Below are positions 47,989-58,403 of a stretch of 64,000 bases of DNA, in pieces. Made by a program: the position numbers and the translations under genes. The stretch lies in the NCBI RefSeq assembly GCF_002077175.1, contig NZ_CP014943.1, positions 1,798,001 to 1,862,000 on the forward strand. Direction: 5' to 3'. This DNA is from Colwellia sp. PAMC 21821 (GTDB taxonomy: Bacteria > Pseudomonadota > Gammaproteobacteria > Enterobacterales > Alteromonadaceae). The notes under the pieces are model-generated. The model was not told the origin of the DNA and did not search any database. It saw only the letters and a list, made by a program, of their open reading frames with translations. How positions within the stretch are numbered: the first letter of the stretch is position 1; every line of letters starts with the position of its first letter.

Positions 47989-49770
47989 CTAATTTACTTC
48001 TGATAACACTTTCTGTTTAGCCTTTTGTTCTGCAACATAATTATTAATCACGGTTTCTAACATTGATAACGGCATTGAACCGTTTTTCAACACTTGGTCA
48101 TGAAAATCTCTCAAATCAAAGCTTTCACCTAACGTTTGCTCCGCCATTTTACGGAGCTTTTTAATCGTTAATTCACCCATTTTATAAGACAAAGCTTGGC
48201 CGGGCCAAGAAATATAGCGGTCAATTTCAGTTTTAACATTGTGCAGTGACAATGCCGTGTTATCGGCTAAATAGTGCATTGCCTGCTCACGACTCCAGCC
48301 TTTTGCGTGCATACCTGTATCAACCACAAGTCGACAAGCGCGCCACATTTCATAAGTTAGTCGCCCAAAGTCACTATAAGGATTTTGATAAAATCCGGCT
48401 TCTAAGCCCAAATACTCTGAATATAGCCCCCAACCTTCGCCAAATGCCGAAATATAAGTATTATTCCTAAACTTAGGTACGTTCTCCATTTCTCGTGCAA
48501 TGGAACTTTGTAAATGATGACCCGGTACGGCTTCATGCAAAGTTAACGCTTCTAACACATATAACGGTCGGCGATCTAAACGATAGGTATTAACCCAATA
48601 GTTGCCGGCTTGGTCGTCTCGTGCAGGGCCAGAATAACGTCCTGTGGTGTATTTAGGCGCTATATTGGCTGGTACTTCAATCACGCCATATGGCGTTCGT
48701 GGCAGAGTTTTAAATAACTTAGGTAATTGCGCATCCATTTTTTTAGCAATAAATGAGGCTTCTTTGAGTAATCCTTCAGGAGTGGTTGCGTAAAATTGTT
48801 TATCGGTACGCAAAAAATGCACAAAATCAGCAAAAGTTCCGGTAAAACCTGATTGCTTAATAATGGCCTCCATCTCAAGCTTTATTCGCTTCACTTCTTC
48901 TAAACCAGTGTTGTGTACTTCCTCTACTGAAATCGGCAAAGTCGTATAATGCTGCAACCGGTTTATATAATAATCTTGGCCATTAGGTAAAGAACTCGCA
49001 GCAATATTTGTTCGCGCGTTAGGTTGATAACGATGCACCATATAATCAAAGTATTTTTGATAGCTTGGGATTACAACATTCACTATGGTTTCAGAAGCTT
49101 GTGCCTGTAGTGTCGACTTAAGTTCTTGACTGAAATATTCAGGCATTGTTAAAAATGGCTGATAATAAGTGCTTGAGCTAGCCTCTGTTTTTATAAAAGC
49201 TTTAATCGATTCTTCAAAACCTTTTAAGACAATTTTCGGTTGAGTTATGCCTTCTTCGATTCCTTTATCCATCCAGTAAATTTGTTGAGTGAAATATTCA
49301 GGTAAAGCGTTTAATCGAGCCAGATAATCGCGATAATCTTGTTCAGTTTTAAAGCTGGCTTGGCTTTTAATGCGACTGATCCAAACGTGGAAACCTGATT
49401 CAGCAGTAAGTGGCATGTAATGCTCTTTGTTACTATAGCTATCCAGTTGATTTTTCATTGTATACGACAACACCGCATGATTAATTGCATCTGCTTGATC
49501 AAGACTTTTGATGTTAACCTGCTCTAAGCGATGATATATAGCGCGCAAAGCTTGATGTTGTTGCTTGAGCTTATTCGGGGATAAATCAGGTAATTGGCTG
49601 TTAGTTTCACCTACAATATCCTGGTTTAATGGACTTTGATGATCTTTGTAGTGTTGATAATCTATAATAACCTGCTCAAGGTTCTCGCTCTCTGACACTG
49701 AAGGAAATTTAGCCGACTGACAAGCCATAACAAAAAATAGAACAAATACCGTGATTGAAAATACCTTCAT
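47989..49770 (-). CDS. DUF885 family lipoprotein, predicted zinc peptidase
   Basis: 593 residues. Lipobox FVMAC gives a lipid-anchored N-terminus. Zinc-site motif HEAVPGHHLQ (~418-427), with AFGEGWGLYSEYLGLE downstream supplying a further Glu, and SYKMGELTIKKLR near the end, as in the DUF885 family. Such proteins are thought to be metallopeptidases; the substrate is unknown. Long promoter region of 226 bases shared with the divergent cyclase. The riboswitch RNA would run antisense into its 3' end. Confidence 0.87.
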   Translation of the reverse strand: MKVFSITVFVLFFVMACQSAKFPSVSESENLEQVIIDYQHYKDHQSPLNQDIVGETNSQLPDLSPNKLKQQHQALRAIYHRLEQVNIKSLDQADAINHAVLSYTMKNQLDSYSNKEHYMPLTAESGFHVWISRIKSQASFKTEQDYRDYLARLNALPEYFTQQIYWMDKGIEEGITQPKIVLKGFEESIKAFIKTEASSSTYYQPFLTMPEYFSQELKSTLQAQASETIVNVVIPSYQKYFDYMVHRYQPNARTNIAASSLPNGQDYYINRLQHYTTLPISVEEVHNTGLEEVKRIKLEMEAIIKQSGFTGTFADFVHFLRTDKQFYATTPEGLLKEASFIAKKMDAQLPKLFKTLPRTPYGVIEVPANIAPKYTTGRYSGPARDDQAGNYWVNTYRLDRRPLYVLEALTLHEAVPGHHLQSSIAREMENVPKFRNNTYISAFGEGWGLYSEYLGLEAGFYQNPYSDFGRLTYEMWRACRLVVDTGMHAKGWSREQAMHYLADNTALSLHNVKTEIDRYISWPGQALSYKMGELTIKKLRKMAEQTLGESFDLRDFHDQVLKNGSMPLSMLETVINNYVAEQKAKQKVLSEVN

Positions 49771-49996
49771 GACAAAATCTCAAATATTAATTTAAATAGC
49801 TAACTTTTAAATACCATAACAAAACTTAAATTTTTATAAAGAAAATTTTGCTTTATCTTGGCTATTTTCGGATTGCGCTCAAATGGTTAACTTGAGCTTT
49901 ATGATTAATACATTTTATGATGGCACTATGACTCGAATTACTAGAGAATAGCTTACCCGCTATTTTAGTTAATCCCCTAGGTTAAAGGTTGGAATA

Positions 49997-51010
49997 TTGA
50001 AGTATCATGATTCCATAGCACAAGCTGAACAAAAAATGCACGCCGCCATAAAACAATTGCAGTTATGGCATATAGCCGCGACGCCAATTAATTACGCGGT
50101 AAGTTACGAATATCTCAATAAACAATCAAAAACACTGAATGCCGCGATTGAAAAACAATTAGCTAGCGGGAAAAAGCTTGATAACTTTTTTTTAGAAGAA
50201 ATATATCGTCAGTATGTTTTAGGACAAAGCGCCTTTCGGGGTGAGCTGATAGACGATCTTGATGAGGTTTTAGTCGATCTACAAAGTAACAGTAAACAAT
50301 CGTCACTGAGTACAAACCTCCTAGTAACTCAATTGGATGAAAATATTGCCAGCTTAAAATCTACTGATAAGCGTGAAATAATTAACGCTATTAAACAAAT
50401 ACGACAAACGACTCAGAAATTTAAGCTCGAACAAGAAAAACTGGCTGAGCAACTGCTCGTATCTCAAAAATCCACTCAAGCATTACGCTCAGAATTGGAT
50501 GATGTAAAAAAAGAAATTTATTTTGACGCTTTAACAGGGCTTTATAACCGTAAAGCCATGACAAAACATTTAGATCTTTGGTTATCTACTGATCCAAATC
50601 AACATGTCGCGGCAATTGTTATTAATATTGATCAGTTTTCTCAAATGAATGAAAATTTAGGCCCTATGCTCAGTGATGTATTGTTAACAAAAATTGCTAA
50701 AAAAGTAAGCGGTTATGTTGGTGAAAGTGGCTTACCGGTAAGGTCTGCAGGCGATGAATTCTTAATTTTACTGCCTGATGTTAAAAGAATGATAGCTGGT
50801 GAGGTTGCTGAAAAAATTAGGCAGAGTGTAGAAAAGTTACGCTTTATCAGCAGTAAATCAGGTACTCGATTACCACAAATGACGCTCAGTATTGGCGTTA
50901 GCGATTACAACGTCGCGACAAGTGCGAATGACATCATAAACCAAACTCGTGCACTGATTAACGATAATACTCATATCCATACAAATCACGTTAATATTGC
51001 TAAAAATTAG
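49997..51010 (+). CDS. Diguanylate cyclase with AGDEF signature
   Basis: 337 residues. N-terminal ~170 residues are helical, with a predicted coiled coil (LEQEKLAEQLLVSQKSTQALRSELDDVKKEI) and no recognised sensor. GGDEF domain ~175-335 with DALTGLYNRKAM, INIDQFSQMNENLG, and RSAGDEFLILLP: the first Gly of GGDEF is Ala. AGDEF is active in some known cyclases. No RxxD inhibitory site. Start is TTG with GGTTGGA upstream; no nearer ATG is in frame. Tail-to-tail with DUF523 with no gap. Confidence 0.87.
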   Translation: MKYHDSIAQAEQKMHAAIKQLQLWHIAATPINYAVSYEYLNKQSKTLNAAIEKQLASGKKLDNFFLEEIYRQYVLGQSAFRGELIDDLDEVLVDLQSNSKQSSLSTNLLVTQLDENIASLKSTDKREIINAIKQIRQTTQKFKLEQEKLAEQLLVSQKSTQALRSELDDVKKEIYFDALTGLYNRKAMTKHLDLWLSTDPNQHVAAIVINIDQFSQMNENLGPMLSDVLLTKIAKKVSGYVGESGLPVRSAGDEFLILLPDVKRMIAGEVAEKIRQSVEKLRFISSKSGTRLPQMTLSIGVSDYNVATSANDIINQTRALINDNTHIHTNHVNIAKN

Positions 51011-51478
51011 TTAACTAACGGTCAGCTCATCAATTAAAGCCTGTAAGTTATTTTCTGAAAATACTTTTATGCCGTTTGCTCTCAATATTGCCGTAGTAAC
51101 GCCTTGCCCTGCTATTTTCTGTTGACTAAACTCACCATTATATATACTTGTACTGCCGCATGAGGGACTTGATTCTTTCAACAATGCATAGCGTATATTA
51201 TGTTTTTGACAGAGTATTAACGCCTGATTAGCGCCGTGTTCAAAAGCATATGTAACATCTTGACCCGTAATGGTTTTAACAATAATTGTTTCGCCGGTAA
51301 CTTGAATCTCTGCAGGTGCTCTTGGCGTATTTAACCCTCCCGCTAATTCCGGACAAATAACCACTAAGCGATTATCTTCTTTCCAACGCTTAAGCGTGGT
51401 ATTTGTTAATAAATTGTCACCACCGTCATACCTGACTTTATTACCTAAAAAACAGCTACTAATGAGTATTTTTTCCAA
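51011..51478 (-). CDS. DUF523 family protein (YbbK-like)
   Basis: 155 residues. Conserved Cys motifs ISSCFLGNKVRYDG, VICPELAGGLNTPR and KESSPSCGSTSIY define the family and suggest a metal or Fe-S site; function unknown. TTG start with AGGA 7 bases upstream. Confidence 0.86.
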   Translation of the reverse strand: MEKILISSCFLGNKVRYDGGDNLLTNTTLKRWKEDNRLVVICPELAGGLNTPRAPAEIQVTGETIIVKTITGQDVTYAFEHGANQALILCQKHNIRYALLKESSPSCGSTSIYNGEFSQQKIAGQGVTTAILRANGIKVFSENNLQALIDELTVS

Positions 51479-51508
51479 GAGGTTGTCCTAATTTATTCAT
51501 CGCAAGCC

Positions 51509-51568
51509 AATGTATCACTAACTAATGTATCGCTAACTAATGTATCGCTAACTAATTTTTCGCTAAAC
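51509..51568. repeat. 15-bp tandem repeat
   Basis: AATGTATCGCTAACT three times (first copy with A for G) and a degenerate fourth (AATTTTTCGCTAAAC). Upstream of the DUF523 gene; probably simple slippage. Confidence 0.85.
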
Positions 51569-51668
51569 CAAACAAGTCTTTTATAGAGAAAGCCATATAA
51601 GACGGCGTTAATGATGACTTAAATAATCCAATTGTTATCATTTATTTATCGCTGCGGTAACTTCAGAC

Positions 51669-51977
51669 TCATTTAGATAGAAGCAGCTTAATTTCCTGCA
51701 ATCCGTCAATGTCTTGATCGGTAATACACTCGAGCCAGCAGGCATGACTGTATTCTTCAAAGTTTAATAAAAATTCACCGGCACCATATTTTATTCTTAA
51801 ACAATACAGATCAGCTCCTTCTGCAACTTCTAGCGTTTTTGCCGATGTTACGCTTAAGACATGATCAATAATTGCCGTTTTATCATCCATTGTCCACTCC
51901 ACATTAAATCGCAATTGTAGTGTGGTTGAGTTTATTTCCTCGAGATTAATAATTTCTATATTATCTTTTATCTGCAT
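51669..51977 (-). CDS. Small acidic protein, possibly DUF3630
   Basis: 102 residues, mostly beta strands with a C-terminal helix (QEIKLLLSK). Motifs TTLQLRFNVEWT, YGAGEFLLNFEEYSHACWLECI. It resembles the DUF3630 family of Alteromonadales as I remember it, but this is not certain. No signal peptide. Upstream of and divergent from the cytochrome c gene. Confidence 0.6.
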   Translation of the reverse strand: MQIKDNIEIINLEEINSTTLQLRFNVEWTMDDKTAIIDHVLSVTSAKTLEVAEGADLYCLRIKYGAGEFLLNFEEYSHACWLECITDQDIDGLQEIKLLLSK

Positions 51978-52158
51978 ACCGTTTCTTCTTAGTTTGAATA
52001 AATGAAATTAATTGTTTAAAACTTAGGCTAGCTCAGAAAAATATTAGATAAAATATCATCGGAGTAAGATCCTAAAAAAAGCAACGACAACAGTTTACTT
52101 TTTACATATAATCAATTGAGGATACTTTAAAATTATTTACCAAAGAGAGATTATATCT

Positions 52159-52458
52159 ATGAAAAAACTTACTTTAGCCGTTGCTGCTACTCTTATGATG
52201 GCTTCACCTGCATTCGCTGGCGACGCAGCTGCCGGTAAATCTAAAACTGCCATGTGTTCAGCCTGTCACGGTGCTGCTGGTATTTCCGCTGTTCCTATGT
52301 ACCCTAATCTTGCTGGTCAAAAAGAAGCTTACCTTGCCAAGCAATTAAAAGATTTTAAATCGGGCAACCGTAAAGATCCAGTAATGGCACCAATGGCTAT
52401 GGCATTATCTGACGAAGATGTTGCTAACATTGCAGCATACTACGCTAGCCTTAAGTAA
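52159..52458 (+). CDS. Periplasmic class I cytochrome c (c553-like)
   Basis: 99 residues. Signal peptide with cleavage after AFA; haem-binding CSACH at ~34-38; distal Met in [27 protein letters not shown] small single-haem electron carrier, likely feeding a terminal oxidase or other periplasmic reductase. AGAGA before ATG. Own terminator. Confidence 0.93.
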   Translation: MKKLTLAVAATLMMASPAFAGDAAAGKSKTAMCSACHGAAGISAVPMYPNLAGQKEAYLAKQLKDFKSGNRKDPVMAPMAMALSDEDVANIAAYYASLK

Positions 52459-52470
52459 CATTAAGTTATG

Positions 52471-52504
52471 ATAAAAAAAAGCGCTGTTAGGCGCTTTTTT
52501 TGTC
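52471..52504. terminator. Bidirectional terminator between cytochrome c gene and recQ
   Basis: AAAAAAGCGC / GCGCTTTTTT with loop TGTTAG; A and T runs on both sides serve both convergent genes. Confidence 0.9.
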
Positions 52505-52530
52505 TGTAAAATTTGTTATTTCATTTCAGT

Positions 52531-54330
52531 TCAGCTTTGATGCTGCTTAATTAACGATAAAAATGGTTCGCCATAACGGGCAAGTTTGGTATCGCCAATA
52601 CCACTGACATTAAGCATTTGTCTTGAGGTTAATGGTTTTACTCGTGCTAATTCAGCTAAGGTAGCATCGTTAAAAACAATAAACGGCGCTATATCTTCAA
52701 GGCTGGCGATTTCTTTTCGTAATGATCTTAATTTCGAAAACAGTATCCTGTCATAAACTTTTTCACGTTTATTACGTTGCCAATAACTCGCTTTTTGTAA
52801 GCGAGGAGCGGCCAGCATTAATGGCTCTTGTCCTTTCAAAACAGCACCTGCCGCCTGTGTTAAACATAAGTTTGACTGGGCTGCGATATCTTGTTGTAAA
52901 TAGCCTAAGTGAATTAATTGCCGCACTATTGAAAACCAATAGCCAGGCGTTTTATCTCTACCAATACCAAAAGTCGATACTTTATCATGAGCCAGTTGGA
53001 TAATTTTATCATTGAGTTCGGCTCGTAAAACCGCCACAACATGCTCAACATCACCATTTCCTTCGATACGATATACACAAGACAGCACTTTTTGCGCCGC
53101 CTCTGTGGCATCGAATTGACTCGGGGGATCTAAGCAAATATCACAATTACCACAGCTTTTTTCGGTAAACTCCGCAAAGTAATTTAAGACCACTCTACGC
53201 CGGCAAGTTTGAGCATCAATAAAGCCACGCATCGCCTGAAAACGCTGTAATTCTACATTGACTCGCTGCTCGTTTTCACCTTCACCAATACGCTTACTTA
53301 TGCGCTCAGCGTCTTTCTCATCATAAAGAAAAAGTGCTTCTGCCGGTAAGCCATCTCGGCCTGCTCGACCTATTTCTTGATAGTAAGACTCTAATGTTCG
53401 TGGTGGCTCATAATGTATAACAAATCGCACATTAGACTTATTAATACCCAAACCAAAAGCCACCGTAGCCACTACAATTTGCACATCATCTTTGGCAAAT
53501 TTATCTTGGATAATATTGCGAATTTCAGACTCTAGCCCAGCATGATAAGCCGAACAATTAATGCCTGTTTCTGCTAATCGTTTTGCTAGTTTTTCAACTT
53601 GCCAGCGACTATTACAATAAATAATCCCGCACTCATCTTTTCGCTTTTTGATATAACCAATAACTTGTTGCTCACCCTGATATTTCTCTGCCAAAGTAAA
53701 ACGAATATTGGGCCGATCAAAGCTATCAAGGTGTATATAGGGGTCATGTAAAGCTAATTGTTGCAGAATATCTCGACGAGTGGTGACATCAGCCGTTGCG
53801 GTTAATGCCATTACAGGTACATGGGGAAATTTTTGTTTTAGCTGATGTAATTGCGTGTATGCAGGGCGAAAATCATGGCCCCATTGCGATATACAATGCG
53901 CTTCATCAATAGCAAAAAGACTGATTGTTAATTGAGATAACCCTTGGATAAAATAATAATTCTTTAATCGCTCTGGTGCGACATAAAGTAGCTTTATTTC
54001 GCCTTGACCTAAACGCCTAAAAATATCGTTGATGGTCTCGGTATCTAGAGACGAATTAACATAAGCAGCTGAAATACCTTGCCGAACTAAACCATCAACT
54101 TGATCTTTCATTAATGCTATTAATGGTGAAACAACAATGGTAACACCAGGCATCAAGGTTGCTGGCAATTGAAAGCACATTGACTTTCCGCCGCCTGTTG
54201 GCATTAACACTAAGCTGTCGCGGCCTTGAAGTGCATGATTGATAATTTCTTCTTGGCCAGGGCGAAACGCCTGATAACCAAAATGATGTTTCAGGGATTC
54301 AGTTAATGTTGTAGGGGAAATGGCTTGCAA
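52531..54330 (-). CDS. recQ: ATP-dependent DNA helicase RecQ
   Basis: 3'-5' helicase of the RecF pathway and fork repair. Walker [30 protein letters not shown], motif IV-VI region [16 protein letters not shown], zinc-binding Cys set [10 protein letters not shown]...[11 protein letters not shown], winged helix, and one HRDC domain at the end ([31 protein letters not shown]). The open frame runs 171 bases further upstream across the yigI leader, but RecQ normally starts ~20-25 residues before FGYQ. TTG at 54330 (599 residues) is the best guess and TTG at 54357 the alternative; the start is uncertain. Confidence 0.93.
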   Translation of the reverse strand: MQAISPTTLTESLKHHFGYQAFRPGQEEIINHALQGRDSLVLMPTGGGKSMCFQLPATLMPGVTIVVSPLIALMKDQVDGLVRQGISAAYVNSSLDTETINDIFRRLGQGEIKLLYVAPERLKNYYFIQGLSQLTISLFAIDEAHCISQWGHDFRPAYTQLHQLKQKFPHVPVMALTATADVTTRRDILQQLALHDPYIHLDSFDRPNIRFTLAEKYQGEQQVIGYIKKRKDECGIIYCNSRWQVEKLAKRLAETGINCSAYHAGLESEIRNIIQDKFAKDDVQIVVATVAFGLGINKSNVRFVIHYEPPRTLESYYQEIGRAGRDGLPAEALFLYDEKDAERISKRIGEGENEQRVNVELQRFQAMRGFIDAQTCRRRVVLNYFAEFTEKSCGNCDICLDPPSQFDATEAAQKVLSCVYRIEGNGDVEHVVAVLRAELNDKIIQLAHDKVSTFGIGRDKTPGYWFSIVRQLIHLGYLQQDIAAQSNLCLTQAAGAVLKGQEPLMLAAPRLQKASYWQRNKREKVYDRILFSKLRSLRKEIASLEDIAPFIVFNDATLAELARVKPLTSRQMLNVSGIGDTKLARYGEPFLSLIKQHQS

Positions 54331-54453
54331 CAGACAATCTTTATTAAATGAAATCAACCGACATTTTAACGTAGTAAAGGCTTTGTGCGGAGATTTATTT
54401 TCAATATAATAGTAATTATTATGAGTTTCGCTTACATCGCTAAAAGGACATTT

Positions 54454-54909
54454 ATGATACACGAAGAATATTTTAAACAGCTTGCTCAATATTGGAGCCA
54501 AGAAATGCCGTTTAATAAGTTATTAGGGCTAGAGGTCACGCAGTTTAATAGCCAAGAGTCAACGGTCAGTATTAAGTGGCACGACAAGCTTATCGGTAAT
54601 CCAGAACAAAGAATTCTTCATGGTGGCGTAACCGCCTCAGCGCTCGATCTTGCCGGTGGCGTTGTCGCTGCAGCAAATATACTTTCTCAACTACCCGAAT
54701 TATCGCCCAAAATAATCTCACAAAGTTTAAGTCGCTTAAGCACCATTGATTTACGTACCGACTTTATAAGGCCCGGGAGAGGTGAGATATTTATTGCCAC
54801 AGCAAAAATTATTCGAAGTGGCAGTAAAGTAGCGGTAGCTCGCATGGAGATGCACAACGAAAACGGCGTTCATATTGCCTTTGGTACTGGCACATACATG
54901 GTCGGATAG
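54454..54909 (+). CDS. yigI: Acyl-CoA thioesterase YigI
   Basis: Hot-dog thioesterase acting on medium/long-chain acyl-CoA in E. coli. 151 residues from ATG at 54454 with AAAGGA upstream; an earlier in-frame ATG would add 23 residues that overlap recQ leader sequence. Family core [33 protein letters not shown], and [15 protein letters not shown], ending GTYMVG as in E. coli. Beside rarD, as in E. coli. Confidence 0.9.
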   Translation: MIHEEYFKQLAQYWSQEMPFNKLLGLEVTQFNSQESTVSIKWHDKLIGNPEQRILHGGVTASALDLAGGVVAAANILSQLPELSPKIISQSLSRLSTIDLRTDFIRPGRGEIFIATAKIIRSGSKVAVARMEMHNENGVHIAFGTGTYMVG

Positions 54910-54995
54910 TATAGATATTCACGATATTAATATGCCATTAGGTGATTAATGTTATTATCTCGCTTTAAAACCAAACAAAACTGTAAATTTATTCC

Positions 54996-55913
54996 ATGCC
55001 AACATCTGAAAAATCCGCCTTTCGTGGTGGTATTATCTTCGCTATTAGTGCCTATACTATGTGGGGTATTGCTCCGTTATATTTTAGACTGATAGATCAT
55101 ATTAACGCGGAAGAAATTCTTATCCATCGCGTGGTTTGGTCGACGGTTTTATTAATGCTAATTGTTTTACTGACCAAAAGGTGGGGCAATTTTATTGAGA
55201 CCATTTCTCAGCCAAAAATAGTGCTGCAACTGACCATATCAGCGACTTTTTTAGCGGTAAATTGGTTTCTTTTCATTTGGGCAGTGAATAATGATCATTT
55301 GCTTGATGCCAGCTTAGGCTATTATATTAATCCACTTTTCAGTGTTGCATTAGGCGTTATATTTTTAGGTGAACGTTTACGCCCCTGGCAGCTATTCGCC
55401 GTTGGTCTGGCATTTATTGGCGTAATGATTCAGCTCATTATGGTTGGGTCGTTACCGATAATTTCATTAACCTTAGCCGCCACTTTTGGCACTTATGGCT
55501 TATTACGTAAAAAAATGCCTTTAGATTCATTTGTCGGCTTACTGATAGAGTCACTTATGATGCTACCAATAGCGTTAATTTATTGGTTAATGTTTTTAAA
55601 AACCAGCACGACCAACATGTTTGATAATGCCATGTCATTAAATATGCTCTTGATTTGCACTGGTATTGTCACCACTGCTCCATTGCTCTGTTTTTCCGCA
55701 GCGACAAAACGTATGACGTTAACTGCTTTAGGATTTTTTCAATACATTGGCCCAAGCATCATGTTTATTTTGGCGACATACTATTATCAAGAACCACTAT
55801 ATTTTGCTAAATTAATCACCTTTGCTTGTATTTGGACCGCACTAGCAATATTTAGTTTTGATTCAGTAAAAGCCAGAAGACATGCAGGAAAGGCAGCAAT
55901 TACGCCGCGTTAG
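54996..55913 (+). CDS. rarD: EamA-family transporter RarD
   Basis: 305 residues with ten hydrophobic helices in two EamA-like halves. AISAYTMWGIAPLYFRLI, EEILIHRVVWS, FIWAVNNDHLLDASLGYYINPL and LGFFQYIGPSIMF are near-identical to E. coli RarD. Drug/metabolite transporter superfamily; the substrate is unknown. Followed by a strong terminator. Confidence 0.94.
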   Translation: MPTSEKSAFRGGIIFAISAYTMWGIAPLYFRLIDHINAEEILIHRVVWSTVLLMLIVLLTKRWGNFIETISQPKIVLQLTISATFLAVNWFLFIWAVNNDHLLDASLGYYINPLFSVALGVIFLGERLRPWQLFAVGLAFIGVMIQLIMVGSLPIISLTLAATFGTYGLLRKKMPLDSFVGLLIESLMMLPIALIYWLMFLKTSTTNMFDNAMSLNMLLICTGIVTTAPLLCFSAATKRMTLTALGFFQYIGPSIMFILATYYYQEPLYFAKLITFACIWTALAIFSFDSVKARRHAGKAAITPR

Positions 55914-55922
55914 TGGAGTGTT

Positions 55923-55956
55923 CAAAGCGTGTCATACACGACACGCTTTGTTTTTG
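55923..55956 (+). terminator. Terminator after rarD
   Basis: CAAAGCGTGTC / GACACGCTTTG, 11 bp, six-base loop, then TTTTTG. Confidence 0.92.
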
Positions 55957-56066
55957 TACTTTATTGTTTTGCCATCTTCGCCATTACTTCCTGTATGACC
56001 TGCATAACTTACGTCCATGTAAGAGAATTTATCACGACATTAATATCCATTAGCCTTGGAAACTAT

Positions 56067-58241
56067 TTACAGTGTTTCCAAGTTAGCATAAGAAACCACT
56101 AACCATTTACAACCGACATCAGCAAAGTTAACTTGAATGCGACTTTGTGGGCCACTGCCTTCGTAGTTTAAAACCACACCATCACCAAACTTTTTGTGGC
56201 GAACATTTTGGCCCAATTTAAACCCCGAATTACCAAAGGTTTCTAAGGTTAGAGCTGATGAGAACTTCCCTGTTGTTATTGGCTTTTTCACCTGACTTTG
56301 TAAGCGAATTTCTTCTGTACAGGCTTCTGGTAACTCTCTCAAAAAGCGACTCGCTTTATGATTTTTTTCCTGGCCATACAGTCGACGGCTTTCGGCGTGG
56401 CATAAATATAATTTTTGCATTGCCCGAGTCATACCGACATAACATAATCGGCGCTCCTCTTCTAAGCGGCTAATATCTTCAACCGACTGCTGCGAGGGGA
56501 ACATACCTTCTTCTAAGCCCGCAATAAACACTAATGGAAATTCTAAACCTTTAGCCGAGTGCATAGTCATTAATTGCACCGCTGGTTCATGATCGTCGGC
56601 TTGTGACTCACCCGACTCAAGCGCAGCATGGGTTAAAAATGAGGTTAATGGGCTTTGTTCTTCTTCAAGCTCAGGATCTACTTCAAATGTTTGACAAGCC
56701 GTGACTAGCTCATTTAAGTTTTCTATACGGGCTTCAGCACGTTCACCTTTTTCCGCTTGATACATAGCTTTCAAACCTGAATGCTGAATAACATGGTTTG
56801 CTTGTTGGTCAAGATTCAAATGACTTGAATCGTCTTCTAATTGATCAATAACATTAATAAATTGCTGTATAACCTTGGCACTGCGACCTTTAAGTTCCTT
56901 ATTCTGAACCATATGCTGACATGCTTGCCACAAAGTACATTCCAAACTTCTAGCACCATCGCGTACTAAACTCAGCGTTTGATTGCCAATACCACGTGTT
57001 GGGGTATTAATTACTCGCTCAAATGCCGCGTCGTCATCACGGTTATTCAGTAAACGTAAGTAAGCAAGCGCATCTTTGATTTCTTGACGTTCAAAAAATC
57101 GTAAACCGCCATAAATTCGGTAAGGCAATTTCGCTTGAATCAACGCTTCTTCCATTAAGCGTGATTGTGCATTGCTGCGATATAAAATAGCGACATCATC
57201 AAGTGAGCCATTTTTATTTTTCCAGTCGGTGATCCGACCCGCAATAAAACGTGCTTCATCTATTTCATTGAATGCAGTATAGATAGATATTTTTTCGCCC
57301 GCATCATCTTCGGTCCATAAGTCTTTACCGAGGCGATTACTATTGTTAGCAATCAGTTGATTAGCCGCATTTAGAATGTTGGCAGTTGAGCGATAGTTTT
57401 GCTCAAGTTTGATCGTTTTTGCACCGTCAAAATCTTGTAAGAAACGCTGAATATTTTCAATTTTTGCGCCACGCCAGCCATAAATAGATTGGTCATCGTC
57501 ACCAACAATCATGATATTACCGCTTTTTTTACCTAACAAGTTTAACCAAGCATATTGAATAGCGTTAGTATCTTGAAACTCATCTACTAACACATGCGCA
57601 AAGCGTTGTTGATAATGCGCTAATAACTCAGGATTATTTAACCAAAGCTCATGAGCTCGAAGTAATAACTCAGCGAAGTCGACTAAACCTGCGCGATCAC
57701 AAGTATCTTGATAGACGCGATAAACTTTAACAAAAGTTTCTTCGGTAACATCATGTTGGCTATCAATATGATGTGGCCGTAAACCTTCATCTTTTTTACC
57801 ATTGATATACCAAAGAAATTGCTTGGGTGGCCAACGTTTTTCATCCAACTCTAACGAGCGAACAATGCGTTTAACCATGCGAAGTTGATCATCAGAATCG
57901 AGTACTTGAAAGCTTTGCGGCAATTTAGCTTCTTGGAAATGCATGCGTAATAACCGATGCGCTAAACCATGGAAAGTACCTACCCACATACCATGCACAT
58001 TGCCATCAACGGTTTGTTCAACGCGTGCACGCATTTCGGCCGCGGCTTTATTGGTAAAAGTAACCGCTAAAATACTATGAGGTGATGCCTGTTCAACCTT
58101 CATTAGCCAAGCAATACGCTGTACTAAAACTCGCGTTTTACCGCTTCCAGCGCCTGCAAGCACCAACATATTTTGTAGTGGCGCAGCAACAACATCTCGT
58201 TGTTTATCGTTCAACGATTCAAGTAATTCAGAAACATCCAT
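56067..58241 (-). CDS. uvrD: DNA helicase II
   Basis: 3'-5' SF1 helicase of nucleotide excision and mismatch repair. 724 residues (E. coli 720). Walker [87 protein letters not shown], and the C-terminal Tudor-like GQNVRHKKFGDGVVLNYEG that contacts RNA polymerase in E. coli. E. coli uvrD has a LexA box; none of the form CTGT-N8-ACAG is seen here. Confidence 0.97.
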   Translation of the reverse strand: MDVSELLESLNDKQRDVVAAPLQNMLVLAGAGSGKTRVLVQRIAWLMKVEQASPHSILAVTFTNKAAAEMRARVEQTVDGNVHGMWVGTFHGLAHRLLRMHFQEAKLPQSFQVLDSDDQLRMVKRIVRSLELDEKRWPPKQFLWYINGKKDEGLRPHHIDSQHDVTEETFVKVYRVYQDTCDRAGLVDFAELLLRAHELWLNNPELLAHYQQRFAHVLVDEFQDTNAIQYAWLNLLGKKSGNIMIVGDDDQSIYGWRGAKIENIQRFLQDFDGAKTIKLEQNYRSTANILNAANQLIANNSNRLGKDLWTEDDAGEKISIYTAFNEIDEARFIAGRITDWKNKNGSLDDVAILYRSNAQSRLMEEALIQAKLPYRIYGGLRFFERQEIKDALAYLRLLNNRDDDAAFERVINTPTRGIGNQTLSLVRDGARSLECTLWQACQHMVQNKELKGRSAKVIQQFINVIDQLEDDSSHLNLDQQANHVIQHSGLKAMYQAEKGERAEARIENLNELVTACQTFEVDPELEEEQSPLTSFLTHAALESGESQADDHEPAVQLMTMHSAKGLEFPLVFIAGLEEGMFPSQQSVEDISRLEEERRLCYVGMTRAMQKLYLCHAESRRLYGQEKNHKASRFLRELPEACTEEIRLQSQVKKPITTGKFSSALTLETFGNSGFKLGQNVRHKKFGDGVVLNYEGSGPQSRIQVNFADVGCKWLVVSYANLETL

Positions 58242-58334
58242 AGCAAGGTAAAATCAAAAGCAAAAATATGTCGCTATCATAGCAAGTTAAGCACTATTTT
58301 GATAACGCTATCCTTATTACAAGTAAGCAATTAA

Positions 58335-58368
58335 ATTATATCAAGGCTATATGTGTCAAATTTTGACA
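58335..58368 (-). promoter_or_regulatory. Candidate uvrD promoter with palindrome
   Basis: Extended -10 TGATATAAT (TATAAT at 58335-58340) and, over the -35 zone, a perfect odd palindrome TGTCAAAATTTGACA (58354-58368). Consistent with a regulator site, but the factor is unknown. Confidence 0.5.
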
Positions 58369-58403
58369 GCTAATTTTGAGTTTAAATAAACAAAGACAAA
58401 AAT

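Noticed and set aside
55957..56066. Possible small RNA or repeat after the rarD terminator
   Set aside because: No promoter, no clear hairpin, and no second copy in the window.
58242..58403. LexA box for uvrD
   Set aside because: The nearest match is CTGT-N9-ACAC, wrong in spacing and one half-site.
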